Shown: in pieces, positions 8,611-16,343 of the stretch
Layout of the letters: each line of letters starts with the position of its first letter
How positions within the stretch are numbered: the first letter of the stretch is position 1
From: Ostreibacterium oceani
Lineage (GTDB): Bacteria; Pseudomonadota; Gammaproteobacteria; Cardiobacteriales; Ostreibacteriaceae
Length of the DNA stretch: 64,000 nucleotides
NCBI RefSeq assembly: GCF_009362845.1
Contig: NZ_WHNW01000001.1
Span: 269,889-333,888, forward strand
Reading direction: 5' to 3'
Program-made: the position numbers and the translations under genes
Notes under the pieces: generated by a model
Database searches by the model: none
What the model saw: only the letters and a program-made list of their open reading frames with translations
What the model was told of the DNA's origin: nothing

Positions 8611-9711
8611 TCAGTGCATTGACAGTTGCATGGATAGTGCCTGGACGATTGTGTTGACATTGTGCAGGTACATGCCGACATAGGTGCCAACATCAGGCGG
8701 GGTTGCGTTAGTTTCGTTGGCTTTATTGGCTTTATTGGCATTGTTGCTATTATTATTGCTGTTATCGTTGTCGTTGTGGTTTATATCGGTTGCAGTTGGC
8801 TGCCCCAGCGAATCAGCGTAGAGTTCCCCGCCTATTTTTACTGCGCCACCTCTGGCATGAACAGCGGCTTGTAAGGCTTTGATATTTCTGACAGGAATCG
8901 CAGACTCGATAAAAATGGCAGGGATATTTTGCGCGACAATAAAATCAGCTAAGCGCTGGACATCTTTGATGCTGGCTTCGCTGGCTGTATTGATGCCTTG
9001 CAAACCAACGACCTGAAATTGATGCGCGCGGCCAAAGTATTGAAATGCATCGTGCGCTGTTACTAAAATACGCTTTTCGATGGGCAAGGTGTCGATTTGT
9101 TGTTGTATTCGTATTTTTAATTGGTTCAGTTCGCCTAAATAACGGTCGCGTAATCGTACGTATTCGGCTTCGTTAACCGTATCATAAGCAATTAATTGGT
9201 CGCTGACAAAACGGGTTACAGCCATCCAGTTATCTATCGATAACCAAATATGCGGGTCATAGTTGCCTGGGTAATCAACAGAGTCAATGCGGTCTTTGGG
9301 GGGAATCGCATCAACAATGGCCACGACAGTTTTGCCTGAGCGCTGCATATTGGCGAGTAATTCAGTGAGTTTGCCTTCTAAATGCCAGCCGTTATAAATA
9401 ATCATATCGGCTTGTTGAAATTTATTCACATCTCTGGCGCTGGCTTTATATAAATGCGGGTCCACACCAGGCGCCATTAGCCCATTGACAGTAACGTGTT
9501 GCCCGCCTAGTTGTTTGACTAAGTCGGTAATCATTGTGGTGGTGGTTAGGACGGTTATTTTGGACTTGCTGGGCTTTGCATGGGAGGCTGCATGGGGTGT
9601 CGCTGATAATTTTTGCGGTTGATTGCGCGCATCATCAGCCTGAGCGAATGAAAAAAGCAATAACAACAGGGCAAAACAAGCGCAGGATAGGCTTCGCTTT
9701 GCAGAATTCAT
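8611..9711 (-). CDS. mntA: Metal-binding periplasmic protein (ZnuA/TroA/MntA family)
   Basis: Start chosen at ATG 9711, nine bases after AGGAGG (an in-frame TTG lies at 9717 but is too close to that site). A signal peptide (MNSAKRSLSC, hydrophobic core, AQA cleavage) is followed by the cluster 9 fold. Likely metal ligands are in APGVDPHLYKAS, YDPHIWLS, VTAHDAFQYFG and GGELYADSLG, a His-His-His-Asp pattern as in TroA, which fits Mn or Zn. A loop of about 30 residues rich in Asn, Lys and Ala (NDNDNSNNNSNN onward, encoded around 8700-8790) is inserted before the C-terminal PPDVGTYVGMYLHNV. First gene of the operon; MntR context favours manganese. Confidence 0.82.
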   Translation of the reverse strand: MNSAKRSLSCACFALLLLLFSFAQADDARNQPQKLSATPHAASHAKPSKSKITVLTTTTMITDLVKQLGGQHVTVNGLMAPGVDPHLYKASARDVNKFQQADMIIYNGWHLEGKLTELLANMQRSGKTVVAIVDAIPPKDRIDSVDYPGNYDPHIWLSIDNWMAVTRFVSDQLIAYDTVNEAEYVRLRDRYLGELNQLKIRIQQQIDTLPIEKRILVTAHDAFQYFGRAHQFQVVGLQGINTASEASIKDVQRLADFIVAQNIPAIFIESAIPVRNIKALQAAVHARGGAVKIGGELYADSLGQPTATDINHNDNDNSNNNSNNANKANKANETNATPPDVGTYVGMYLHNVNTIVQALSMQLSMH

Positions 9712-9745
9712 TGACAATGACCCCTCCTAAAATAAGTAGCGCACG

Positions 9746-9775
9746 CTTATAAAATTAGCCTAGGCTAATAAACAA
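9746..9775 (-). promoter_or_regulatory. Promoter of the metal importer operon
   Basis: On the minus strand TTGTTT (9775-9770) and TATAAG (9751-9746) are 18 bases apart. The spacer contains the palindrome described separately, so a bound repressor would block RNA polymerase directly. Confidence 0.65.
9754..9769. promoter_or_regulatory. Putative MntR operator
   Basis: ATTAGCCTAGGCTAAT is a perfect 16-bp palindrome lying in the intergenic space between the importer operon and mntR, exactly in the predicted promoter spacer. DtxR/MntR-family regulators bind palindromes of this type (the GCCTAGGC core recalls DtxR boxes; the E. coli MntR box is AT-rich flanked AGCAAAGGCT). Binding by the adjacent MntR is inference from position. 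Confidence 0.7.
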
Positions 9776-9851
9776 CGTATAGACTACGATATTTAGGGTG
9801 ACTTTGCAATTATTGGTTGAAAAAAAATGGCAAATCGCCAATAATAAGGCC

Positions 9852-10298
9852 ATGAAACGCCCTAAAGACATGGCACAAACACTGCCGACAGAAACAGACC
9901 AAGCCCGCATTTTTAGCCACGTTCGCAACGCCAATGACAGCGAAGTGACAGAGGATTATGTTGAACTGATTGCAGATTTGTTGGATAGCCAAGGCGAAGC
10001 GCGTGCGGTTGATATTGCAAAACGGATGGGCGTAACAGGCCCAACAGTAAACAAAGCGCTGGCACGTTTAGTCAAAGAAGGACTGATCGACAAACAACCC
10101 TATCGTTCGATTTTTTTAACCACCGCAGGGCGAGAATTGGCCGAAAAATGCAAATCACGCCACGTGATTGTGCGCGACTTCTTGTTGTCACTTGGGATTA
10201 GTAAAGCCGTTGCTGAACGCGATGCAGAAGGCATCGAACACCATGTTAGCGCAGAAACCCTACAGGCAATGAAAGCCGCTTTGATGCGACAAGATTGA
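9852..10298 (+). CDS. mntR: MntR manganese-responsive repressor (DtxR family)
   Basis: 148 residues from ATG 9852, which matches the length and N-terminal spacing of E. coli MntR; an in-frame GTG at 9798 would add 18 residues. Residues 33-100 are the winged helix-turn-helix (EDYVELIADLLDSQGEARAVDIAKRMGVTGPTVNKALARL has the family pattern) and residues 105-148 the metal-binding dimerisation domain with RHVIVRDFLLSLG and DAEGIEHHVS, holding His and Glu ligands. It represses Mn uptake when Mn is bound. Divergent from the importer operon with a palindrome between. No SH3 domain, as in enteric MntR. Confidence 0.9.
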   Translation: MKRPKDMAQTLPTETDQARIFSHVRNANDSEVTEDYVELIADLLDSQGEARAVDIAKRMGVTGPTVNKALARLVKEGLIDKQPYRSIFLTTAGRELAEKCKSRHVIVRDFLLSLGISKAVAERDAEGIEHHVSAETLQAMKAALMRQD

Positions 10299-10430
10299 TG
10301 ACGTAACATTGAGACAAAACACTGATGACACAACATTGATGAAATAATTCAACGATAGGGTATTGCTTTAGTTGTCGTTGCCTGAAAATTGCCTAGTCGG
10401 ATGCTTAAAAATCAGAATGCTGATAAAACA

Positions 10431-10467
10431 AAAAGACGCACAGCCCAAAGTGGGCTGTGCGTCTTTT
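10431..10467. terminator. Bidirectional rho-independent terminator
   Basis: A perfect hairpin with 17-bp arms (AAAAGACGCACAGCCCA and its complement) and a 3-base loop, flanked by A-run on the left and T-run on the right. It lies between the convergent mntR and the secreted-protein gene and can serve both strands. Confidence 0.95.
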
Positions 10468-10505
10468 CTATTCGTCGTTATAATAACGAGTGAAAGGTTT
10501 GCTGG

Positions 10506-12038
10506 TTAGGCGTGTGTTGTAATCTCGCGGCGCTTGCTCTCGCGGCGCATTACGGTAAACGCTATGCCCGCCAATCCCGATAGTGCTAAGACTAAACTGG
10601 TTAAGCCAGTCGAAGGAATGCTAACTGCGCCACCAGCACCGCCCGCTAACGGCACAAGCGTCCAAGTATCAGTTAGTAACTGTAATTCATACGTAACACC
10701 ACCTGCGGTTAGGGTGGTTCCACCGCCTTCTAAAACGGCGGTACCCGGCGCGCCATTAACCGTAACCAGAGGTATATTGGTATTGTCAGAATTCGCTGGG
10801 TCTAGATTGCTAAGCGCTAGCGTTAATTGTGCGGTATTATCGCCTGTAATGGTGAGTAAGTCAGCGCTATGATCAGCTGTATTTATATCCAAAGCAACAG
10901 TGCCTGTGTTATTAAAATTACCCGTTACGGTTGGCGTGTCATCGGTTGCCCCATCGACTAGTGTGACGCGGTTGCTATTTGCTAATTCATTACTGACCGT
11001 GACAACGGCTTGGTCGAATAATCTGAGCTCGCCTGCGTTGGTCAACAATGCGGTTGTCATGCCCAGCGTCGTACCAATTTCTAATATGGAATCAGGGTCA
11101 ATATCAACTAAATCGGTTACCGCGGTCGTTAATCCTAATGTGACGATGCTAGCAGTCAAGTTTAGTGTCTCCCAATTGAGCAAATCAGGTGGCGTGCCTT
11201 CCCAATTTTCAAAGGTAAAGGTGTCAACGCCATCACCACCATCAATCGGCGCGTTTAGTGCCACATGTGTCGTGAGTGGACCTGAAAAAGTACTGTTGAC
11301 TAAAACCGTATCATCGCCAGCGCCAGCATTAATGTCATCAACACTAGCAGAATCACCGACTGTCATTGCATCATTGCCATCACCGCCGTCAATTAATCCA
11401 ACAACGGTCGCATCACCAGACACGGTCAGAGAATCATCACCTAAACCACCAATCAAATCGCCTGTCACATCCGTAAAGCTAACTGACAGCGTGTCATTGT
11501 CATCGCCACCATCAATATTACCCGTAACAACTGAACGCCTAACGGGTGGGCCCATGCTTTGCGTAAATGTCAGCGTATCATCGCCCGCATTACCGAAAAC
11601 ATCGCCATTGACATTAATGCCAACCACATCAGCGGTATCATTACCATCACCGCCAGTCATATTTCCACTGATGGTTAATTCTCGCCCTGTCCCCGATTCA
11701 TTATTGGTAAGCGTGTCATCGCCACCTTGTAAATCTAAACCAGTGGCACCCAACGTTGATGTAATCAGCTCAAGGTGAATGGCATCAGTAATCGTGATGT
11801 CTAGAGGGGCTGCCTGAATCCTTACGCCTGCACCTGATTCAGTTACAACAATTGAATCTACAGCATTATCAGTCAAGGAATTAATATTAACACCTGCTAT
11901 ATTAGCACCATTTAATGTGCATTTGTCGCCTGCAAGCGTCCCAACGCTAGCGCAAGCAACAGTTTGCGCTTTTGCAACCGTTAGTGCGCCTAGCGCTAGT
12001 GTGGTCATGACGACCGATAAGCCCCATTTTTTGTTCAT
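10506..12038 (-). CDS. Secreted RTX-like repeat protein with IPST-type C-terminal sorting tail
   Basis: 510 residues, no named family. A signal peptide (MNKKWGLSVVMTT, hydrophobic core, AKA cleavage) is followed by two cysteines, then residues 95-270 with at least seven glycine-aspartate repeats of the form GGxGNDTLTV (GGDGNDTADV, GNAGDDTLTF, GGDDNDTLSV, GGLGDDSLTV, GGDGNDAMTV, AGAGDDTVLV), like Ca-binding RTX nonapeptides. A Thr/Asn-rich beta region follows. The end has IPSTGLTSLVLALSG, a hydrophobic stretch and an Arg/Lys cluster, the layout of CTERM sorting signals rather than a type I secretion signal. The protein is very acidic and poor in Lys until the tail. A paralogue lies at 63.4 kb. 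Function (surface protein, matrix or adhesin) is inference. Confidence 0.75.
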   Translation of the reverse strand: MNKKWGLSVVMTTLALGALTVAKAQTVACASVGTLAGDKCTLNGANIAGVNINSLTDNAVDSIVVTESGAGVRIQAAPLDITITDAIHLELITSTLGATGLDLQGGDDTLTNNESGTGRELTISGNMTGGDGNDTADVVGINVNGDVFGNAGDDTLTFTQSMGPPVRRSVVTGNIDGGDDNDTLSVSFTDVTGDLIGGLGDDSLTVSGDATVVGLIDGGDGNDAMTVGDSASVDDINAGAGDDTVLVNSTFSGPLTTHVALNAPIDGGDGVDTFTFENWEGTPPDLLNWETLNLTASIVTLGLTTAVTDLVDIDPDSILEIGTTLGMTTALLTNAGELRLFDQAVVTVSNELANSNRVTLVDGATDDTPTVTGNFNNTGTVALDINTADHSADLLTITGDNTAQLTLALSNLDPANSDNTNIPLVTVNGAPGTAVLEGGGTTLTAGGVTYELQLLTDTWTLVPLAGGAGGAVSIPSTGLTSLVLALSGLAGIAFTVMRRESKRREITTHA

Positions 12039-12092
12039 GTTATTCTTTCCTCATTGTTGTAAATCTATTATTTAAAGCCAATTGAATAACGG

Positions 12093-12153
12093 TTCATTAA
12101 GCTATTCATTAAGCTAGTTAACCGAAAAAATACTAGATTAAAATACTAGATTA
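12093..12153. repeat. Two adjacent short tandem duplications upstream of the secreted-protein gene
   Basis: TTCATTAAGCTA is duplicated exactly (12093-12116) and AAATACTAGATTA is duplicated exactly (12128-12153). They lie in the leader/promoter region of the secreted-protein gene. The 214-base gap has no other gene. Confidence 0.9.
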
Positions 12154-12252
12154 AGAAATTAATCAATCAACAGAGTAACAGCTAACTAAATCAAAAACAA
12201 CACAGCAGAATAGACCTCTATCTTACGAATATCGCTTATTTTTTCGTTACAT

Positions 12253-12777
12253 TTAAGGTTTGTACAATGCGACGGCATCTTCAACGGCCGTTAGGGCCTC
12301 GGCTTTGTTACCGTAACCGTCGAGTTTGACCCATTTGCCTTGGTCTAAATCTTTGTAATGTTCGAAAAAATGTTTGATTTGGTCTAATACCAATTCAGGG
12401 ATGTCCGTGATATCTTGCATATTGGCATACATTGGGCAGGCTTTTTCAGTCGGCAGTGCGAGTAGTTTGGCATCTTCGCCTGCTTCATCGGACATATGCA
12501 GTACGCCAATCGGTCGTGCTTCAATCACGCAGCCAGGCACCAACGGCTCAGGTGTGAGTACCAACACGTCTAATGGATCACCGTCGCCGCATAGGGTATC
12601 AGGCACATAGCCATAATTAGCGGGGTATTGCAGCGCGGTTTTCATAAAGCGGTCAACGGTTAAGCACTGTGTGTCTTTGTCAACTTCGTATTTGACGGTG
12701 CCTGCATAGGCAGGGATCTCGATAATGACGTTAAAGCGGTTCGGGGTGTCTCCTCGGGTGACTTTGCTTAGGCTCAT
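12253..12777 (-). CDS. ppa: Inorganic pyrophosphatase (family I)
   Basis: 174 residues, matching bacterial family I enzymes (E. coli 176). Hydrolyses pyrophosphate to phosphate in the cytoplasm. The signature DGDPLDVLVL (residues about 65-74) carries the Mg-binding aspartates; FNVIIEIPAYAGTVKYE, YGYVPDTLCGDGDP and the KDLDQGKWVKLDGYG region are also conserved. A GGAGGAAAT ribosome site precedes the ATG. Single-gene unit, separate from smpB by about 110 bases. Confidence 0.96.
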   Translation of the reverse strand: MSLSKVTRGDTPNRFNVIIEIPAYAGTVKYEVDKDTQCLTVDRFMKTALQYPANYGYVPDTLCGDGDPLDVLVLTPEPLVPGCVIEARPIGVLHMSDEAGEDAKLLALPTEKACPMYANMQDITDIPELVLDQIKHFFEHYKDLDQGKWVKLDGYGNKAEALTAVEDAVALYKP

Positions 12778-12887
12778 ATTTCCTCCAGTTAGTTTAGTGT
12801 GTTTTTAGTGCGTTAAATGTCATTGAATGCGTGGGTTAGGCAGGTGGGCTAGGCAACAACGTCTCTGCTGATTTAGCCACGAGATGA

Positions 12888-13364
12888 TTATACTTTATGG
12901 GTTTTCATCATTCGCGCTTTATCGCGTTGCCAGTCTTTTTGTTTTTGATCGGCGCGTTTATCGTAGGATTTTTTACCTTTTGCAATGCCGATTTCGCATT
13001 TGACCTTGCCGCGTTTCCAATAAAGCGATAACGGAATAATGGTATAGCCGTCTCGTTCTTTTAGTCCAATCAGTTTGCTAATTTCACGCCGATTTAATAA
13101 GAGTTTTCGTGTACGTAAATAATCAGCATTGACGTGTGTTGATGCCGAAGTCAGCGGGATGATATGGCAGCCAAATAAATAGACTTCATCGTTTTTGACG
13201 GTTACGTAACTTTCTGTCATCTGAACTCGCCCTTCGCGTAATGATTTAACCTCCCAACCGAGCAGCTGCAAGCCTGCTTCGAAGGTTTCTTCGATATGGT
13301 AATCAAAACGCGCTTTTTTGTTTTTAGCGATTTGATTGGGACTGGTTGGTTTCTTTTTTGACAT
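12888..13364 (-). CDS. smpB: SmpB, tmRNA-binding trans-translation protein
   Basis: 158 residues. Conserved N-terminal [21 protein letters not shown], the [11 protein letters not shown] motif that binds tmRNA, and the basic C-terminal tail [23 protein letters not shown] that enters the decoding centre. It delivers tmRNA to stalled ribosomes. Divergent from ratA-ratB with a gap of about 50 bases, the same arrangement as in enterobacteria. The ssrA gene itself is not in the window. Confidence 0.96.
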   Translation of the reverse strand: MSKKKPTSPNQIAKNKKARFDYHIEETFEAGLQLLGWEVKSLREGRVQMTESYVTVKNDEVYLFGCHIIPLTSASTHVNADYLRTRKLLLNRREISKLIGLKERDGYTIIPLSLYWKRGKVKCEIGIAKGKKSYDKRADQKQKDWQRDKARMMKTHKV

Positions 13365-13415
13365 GATGCTATTATGATACGCGAATTAATTGCGCTAATT
13401 ATAACGTGAAAACAC

Positions 13416-13868
13416 ATGCCACACATCATAAAAACACAAAACAGTCCGTATAGTGCTGAAAAAATGTTTGAATTGGTCGCCAATTTTCAAGCATATCCTG
13501 ACTTTTTGCCGTTCTGCACCGCAGCGCACGGCGAGCCAGTCGCACCCAACGAAGTGCATGGCACTTTGTCGATTCACAAAGGCCCGTTCACCAAGTCATT
13601 TACCACACATAACACCATGTACCCCGACGAGACACCTAAAAAAATCGCCATCGCGTTGGTCAATGGGCCTTTTAGCCAGTTAACAGGCGAATGGCGGTTT
13701 GTTGATACGGCAAGTGGTAGTGAAGTGACGCTAGACTTGCAGTATCAAATGGCGACTGGTTTTTTTAACCAAGCGTTGAGTGGGGTATTTGATTGGATTG
13801 CCAAATCAATGGTGGATGCTTTTTGCCAAGAGGCACATCGGCGTCACGCCCAAGAAAAAACCGATTAA
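13416..13868 (+). CDS. ratA: RatA/COQ10-family START-domain protein
   Basis: 150 residues, single polyketide-cyclase/START fold. MPHIIKTQNSPYSAEKMFELVANFQAYPDFLPFC is the family opening, and the end has GVFDWIAKSMVDAFCQEA. In E. coli RatA was described as inhibiting 70S ribosome association; relatives (Coq10) bind quinones, so the true role may be in ubiquinone function. Divergent from smpB and followed ten bases later by ratB, as in enterobacteria. Confidence 0.9.
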   Translation: MPHIIKTQNSPYSAEKMFELVANFQAYPDFLPFCTAAHGEPVAPNEVHGTLSIHKGPFTKSFTTHNTMYPDETPKKIAIALVNGPFSQLTGEWRFVDTASGSEVTLDLQYQMATGFFNQALSGVFDWIAKSMVDAFCQEAHRRHAQEKTD

Positions 13869-13878
13869 GCCCATAACG

Positions 13879-14178
13879 ATGACAGCAAAACTATCCGCAT
13901 CTGATACATTAATCGCGATTGAAGTTGCCTATGCAACGCCTGCACGCCAAATGATTATTCCGCTACAAGTATCGCCACAAACATCGGTGAGGGCTGCGAT
14001 TCAGCAGTCAGGGATACTTGGATTTTTCCCTGATATTGTACTAGAAACAGCGACGGTTGGGATTTGGAGCAAGGTTTGCGAACCGAACCAAATCGTTCAG
14101 GCAGGCGATCGTATCGAAATTTATCGACCATTGGTGATTGACCCGATGGAACAAAGACGGCAACGCGCCAAAAAATAA
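13879..14178 (+). CDS. ratB: RatB/RnfH-family ubiquitin-like protein
   Basis: 99 residues from ATG 13879, ten bases after the ratA stop. The frame is open further upstream inside ratA, but family length and position support this start. It has the RnfH pattern IAIEVAYATPARQMIIPLQV, ILGFFPDI, VGIWSKV and GDRIEIYRPL, a beta-grasp fold, with a basic tail (RRQRAKK). The role is not well established; it is a constant partner of ratA in gammaproteobacteria. Confidence 0.9.
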   Translation: MTAKLSASDTLIAIEVAYATPARQMIIPLQVSPQTSVRAAIQQSGILGFFPDIVLETATVGIWSKVCEPNQIVQAGDRIEIYRPLVIDPMEQRRQRAKK

Positions 14179-14267
14179 CAGCGAAAAACACAGCGAAAAA
14201 TAACACCACGCGACTAAGCTGCTGCGTTGTGATTTAGCGGTTGGCTTAGCGGTTGATTGAGCTGATG

Positions 14268-15248
14268 CTATGGATGCTGCAATGTCATTAATAAATAAAC
14301 GCTATAGCCGATGTAGCCAGCGAGCAGCATGCCGCCTTCTTTTCGGGTGATTTTCGCCACGCCTTTAATGCCAAAGGCAAATACCCATAACATGATGGTC
14401 AACACAACACAGGCAACAAAATCGCGCTGTAAAAAGATGGGGCTGACCGTCATAGGTTTAATCATACCCGCCAAGCCAACAACAGCCATTGAATTAAAAA
14501 GACAAGACCCAATAATGTTACCGAGGACAATATCGGGCTCGTTTTTTTTGGCCGCCGCAATGGCAGAAGCCAGCTCAGGCAGAGACGTACCAATGGCGAT
14601 AATCGTCAAACCGATGATTAAATCACTTAAGCCAAAAAACTGGGCAATAGCGACGGCGCCTTTGACCAAAAAATGCGAACTAATCAGCAATAATAATAAG
14701 CCAATACCTAAGGACAGTATGGCTTTTGAGAGTGGTTGTTGGGCGGATGTACTTTCTTTTTCATTGATTTCCTGAGTGATTTCTTGTGTTAATGCATCGT
14801 CTTCATTGCCGTAATAGGCAGAGAAAATTAGAATAATAAACATGCCAAAAAACATCGCCGCTGCCTCTATCCGATTAATTTCTCGGTCGTAAAAAAAAGC
14901 AAAACTCAGCAGCAAAATCACCAATAACCACGGAATCTCTCGGCGGACAATACGCGAACTGACTGACAGCGGATAAATTAAGGCGGTAATCGCAAGCACC
15001 AAGCCAATATTGGCGATATTCGAACCATAGGCATTACCGACTGCAATTCCTGAATTCCCACCCAAAGAGGCCAGTGCAGAGACCGCCAGTTCTGGTGCTG
15101 ATGTGCCAAATCCGACAATTAGCATGCCGACCAGTAGCGCTGGCATGCCAAAGTGGCGTGCCGTTGCTGATGCGCCGTCAATAAATCGATCCGCACTCCA
15201 AATGAGGACAACTAACCCGACAACCACAAATAACCCATTGATTAACAT
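14268..15248 (-). CDS. Calcium/sodium antiporter family membrane protein (YrbG-like)
   Basis: 326 residues from ATG 15248, which has a GAGG site; the frame stays open upstream through the uppP end but that part has no family similarity. Ten predicted membrane segments in two inverted halves, each with the CaCA alpha-repeat: VGFGTSAPELAVSALASLGGNSGIAVGNAYGSN-type and AIGTSLPELASAIAAAKKNEPDIVLGNIIGS-type motifs containing the ion-binding Glu and Asn. A charged loop (EDDALTQEITQEINEKEST) separates the halves. Exchanges cations across the inner membrane. Ends 18 bases after uppP, same strand. Confidence 0.88.
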   Translation of the reverse strand: MLINGLFVVVGLVVLIWSADRFIDGASATARHFGMPALLVGMLIVGFGTSAPELAVSALASLGGNSGIAVGNAYGSNIANIGLVLAITALIYPLSVSSRIVRREIPWLLVILLLSFAFFYDREINRIEAAAMFFGMFIILIFSAYYGNEDDALTQEITQEINEKESTSAQQPLSKAILSLGIGLLLLLISSHFLVKGAVAIAQFFGLSDLIIGLTIIAIGTSLPELASAIAAAKKNEPDIVLGNIIGSCLFNSMAVVGLAGMIKPMTVSPIFLQRDFVACVVLTIMLWVFAFGIKGVAKITRKEGGMLLAGYIGYSVYLLMTLQHP

Positions 15249-15265
15249 TTTTTTATTACCTCGAA

Positions 15266-16063
15266 TCAGAGCAAAAATAACACAATTACGCCAGCAAGCA
15301 CCAAGCGGTAAATGACATAAGGCATCATGCCAAAACGGTTTAAAAACCGCAAGAAATAATGAATCGCAGCGATGGCGGTCAGAAAAGACAAGACGGCGCC
15401 TAGCAAAAAATGCAGCCAAGGAATCGACGATACCGTTAGCGCATCATTGCTGATTTTCGCAAGCGTTGCCAAAAACGTAATAGGCACGGCGAGCAAAAAC
15501 GAAAACCGTGAAGCCGTTTGTCTATCATAACCAAGAAATAATGCCATCGTAATGGTCGCACCGCTTCGCGATGTGCCTGGGATGAGGGCAAGCGCTTGGG
15601 CGATACCGATGAGCAGGATATTTTTTAAGGTTAATTGGGTCATGTCTTTGTCCTCTCGTCCTACTTTCGCCGATAGCCAGAGTAATACGGCAAATCCGAT
15701 GGTGGTTGCGACAATAATTTCGGGGCTACGCAAATGACTATCCACGATATCCAGCAAAAATAGCCCGAACAGCGCGGCAGGGATTGTGCTTATAACCAAA
15801 AACCACCCCATGCGGCTTTGCCCAACAGATTGGCGCTTGAGGAGAGAATGTGTCGTGTCGCGCGAAATGACCCATAAATCATGCCTAAAATAAATCACGA
15901 CCGCGCACAAGGTCCCAACGTGTAACGCCAAATCAAAGGCAGTGCCTTGGTCTGGCCAGCCAAAAAAGTCTGAAGCCAAAATCAAATGGGCTGAACTTGA
16001 AATAGGTAAAAATTCAGTAATGCCCTGAATAATAGCGAGAAAAATAGTTTGCAGTAAATCCAC
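15266..16063 (-). CDS. uppP: Undecaprenyl-diphosphatase (BacA/UppP)
   Basis: 265 residues, eight-segment membrane protein. Family motifs are QGITEFLPISSSAHLIL (residues about 14-30; catalytic Glu and Ser region) and LIPGTSRSGATITMALFLG (the PGTSRSG motif with the essential Arg/Ser). It dephosphorylates undecaprenyl pyrophosphate on the periplasmic side to recycle the lipid carrier for peptidoglycan. First gene of a unit with the antiporter gene. Confidence 0.95.
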   Translation of the reverse strand: MDLLQTIFLAIIQGITEFLPISSSAHLILASDFFGWPDQGTAFDLALHVGTLCAVVIYFRHDLWVISRDTTHSLLKRQSVGQSRMGWFLVISTIPAALFGLFLLDIVDSHLRSPEIIVATTIGFAVLLWLSAKVGREDKDMTQLTLKNILLIGIAQALALIPGTSRSGATITMALFLGYDRQTASRFSFLLAVPITFLATLAKISNDALTVSSIPWLHFLLGAVLSFLTAIAAIHYFLRFLNRFGMMPYVIYRLVLAGVIVLFLL

Positions 16064-16113
16064 ACGATTTCCTATGTTGCTTAATGATGTTTGCCGATGT
16101 CGGTTGCCGTTGC

Positions 16114-16142
16114 TTATTATCGTTAATTTTCACAAAAAACAA
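16114..16142 (-). promoter_or_regulatory. Probable promoter of uppP
   Basis: On the minus strand TTGTTT (16142-16137) and TAATAA (16119-16114) are separated by 17 bases, about 50 bases before the uppP start codon. Confidence 0.45.
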
Positions 16143-16222
16143 AACGTCTTTGTGACAAACAGCGTGGTACGGTGCGGTACGTCTTGGCGCGAAAGACAAA
16201 AAGCATCGCCGCATAGCAAAAA

Positions 16223-16272
16223 CCATACAGTAGCAACACACAGTAGCACTATGCAGTAAAACCACGCAGTAA
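16223..16272. repeat. Degenerate short tandem repeats between uppP and the PHP gene
   Basis: About four imperfect copies of a 14-base unit centred on CAGTA (CAGTAGCAACACA, CAGTAGCACTATG, CAGTAAAACCACG, CAGTAAAGC). The 280-base divergent gap holds no other gene that I can see. Confidence 0.6.
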
Positions 16273-16343
16273 AGCTACAGACAAATTGACGCACAGGTGA
16301 TTTTAATTGCCAATTAAGCAGGGTTGCTTTACACTGCCGTGCT

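Noticed and set aside
10900-11778. Plus-strand open frame of 292 codons opposite the secreted repeat protein
   Set aside because: The Ser/Pro/Val repeats mirror the Gly-Asp repeats on the minus strand; the minus-strand frame has a signal peptide, ribosome site and C-terminal tail, so it is the real gene.
15249-15419. N-terminal extension of the Ca/Na antiporter
   Set aside because: It overlaps the conserved end of uppP in another frame and does not resemble the family; the ATG at 15248 has a GAGG site.
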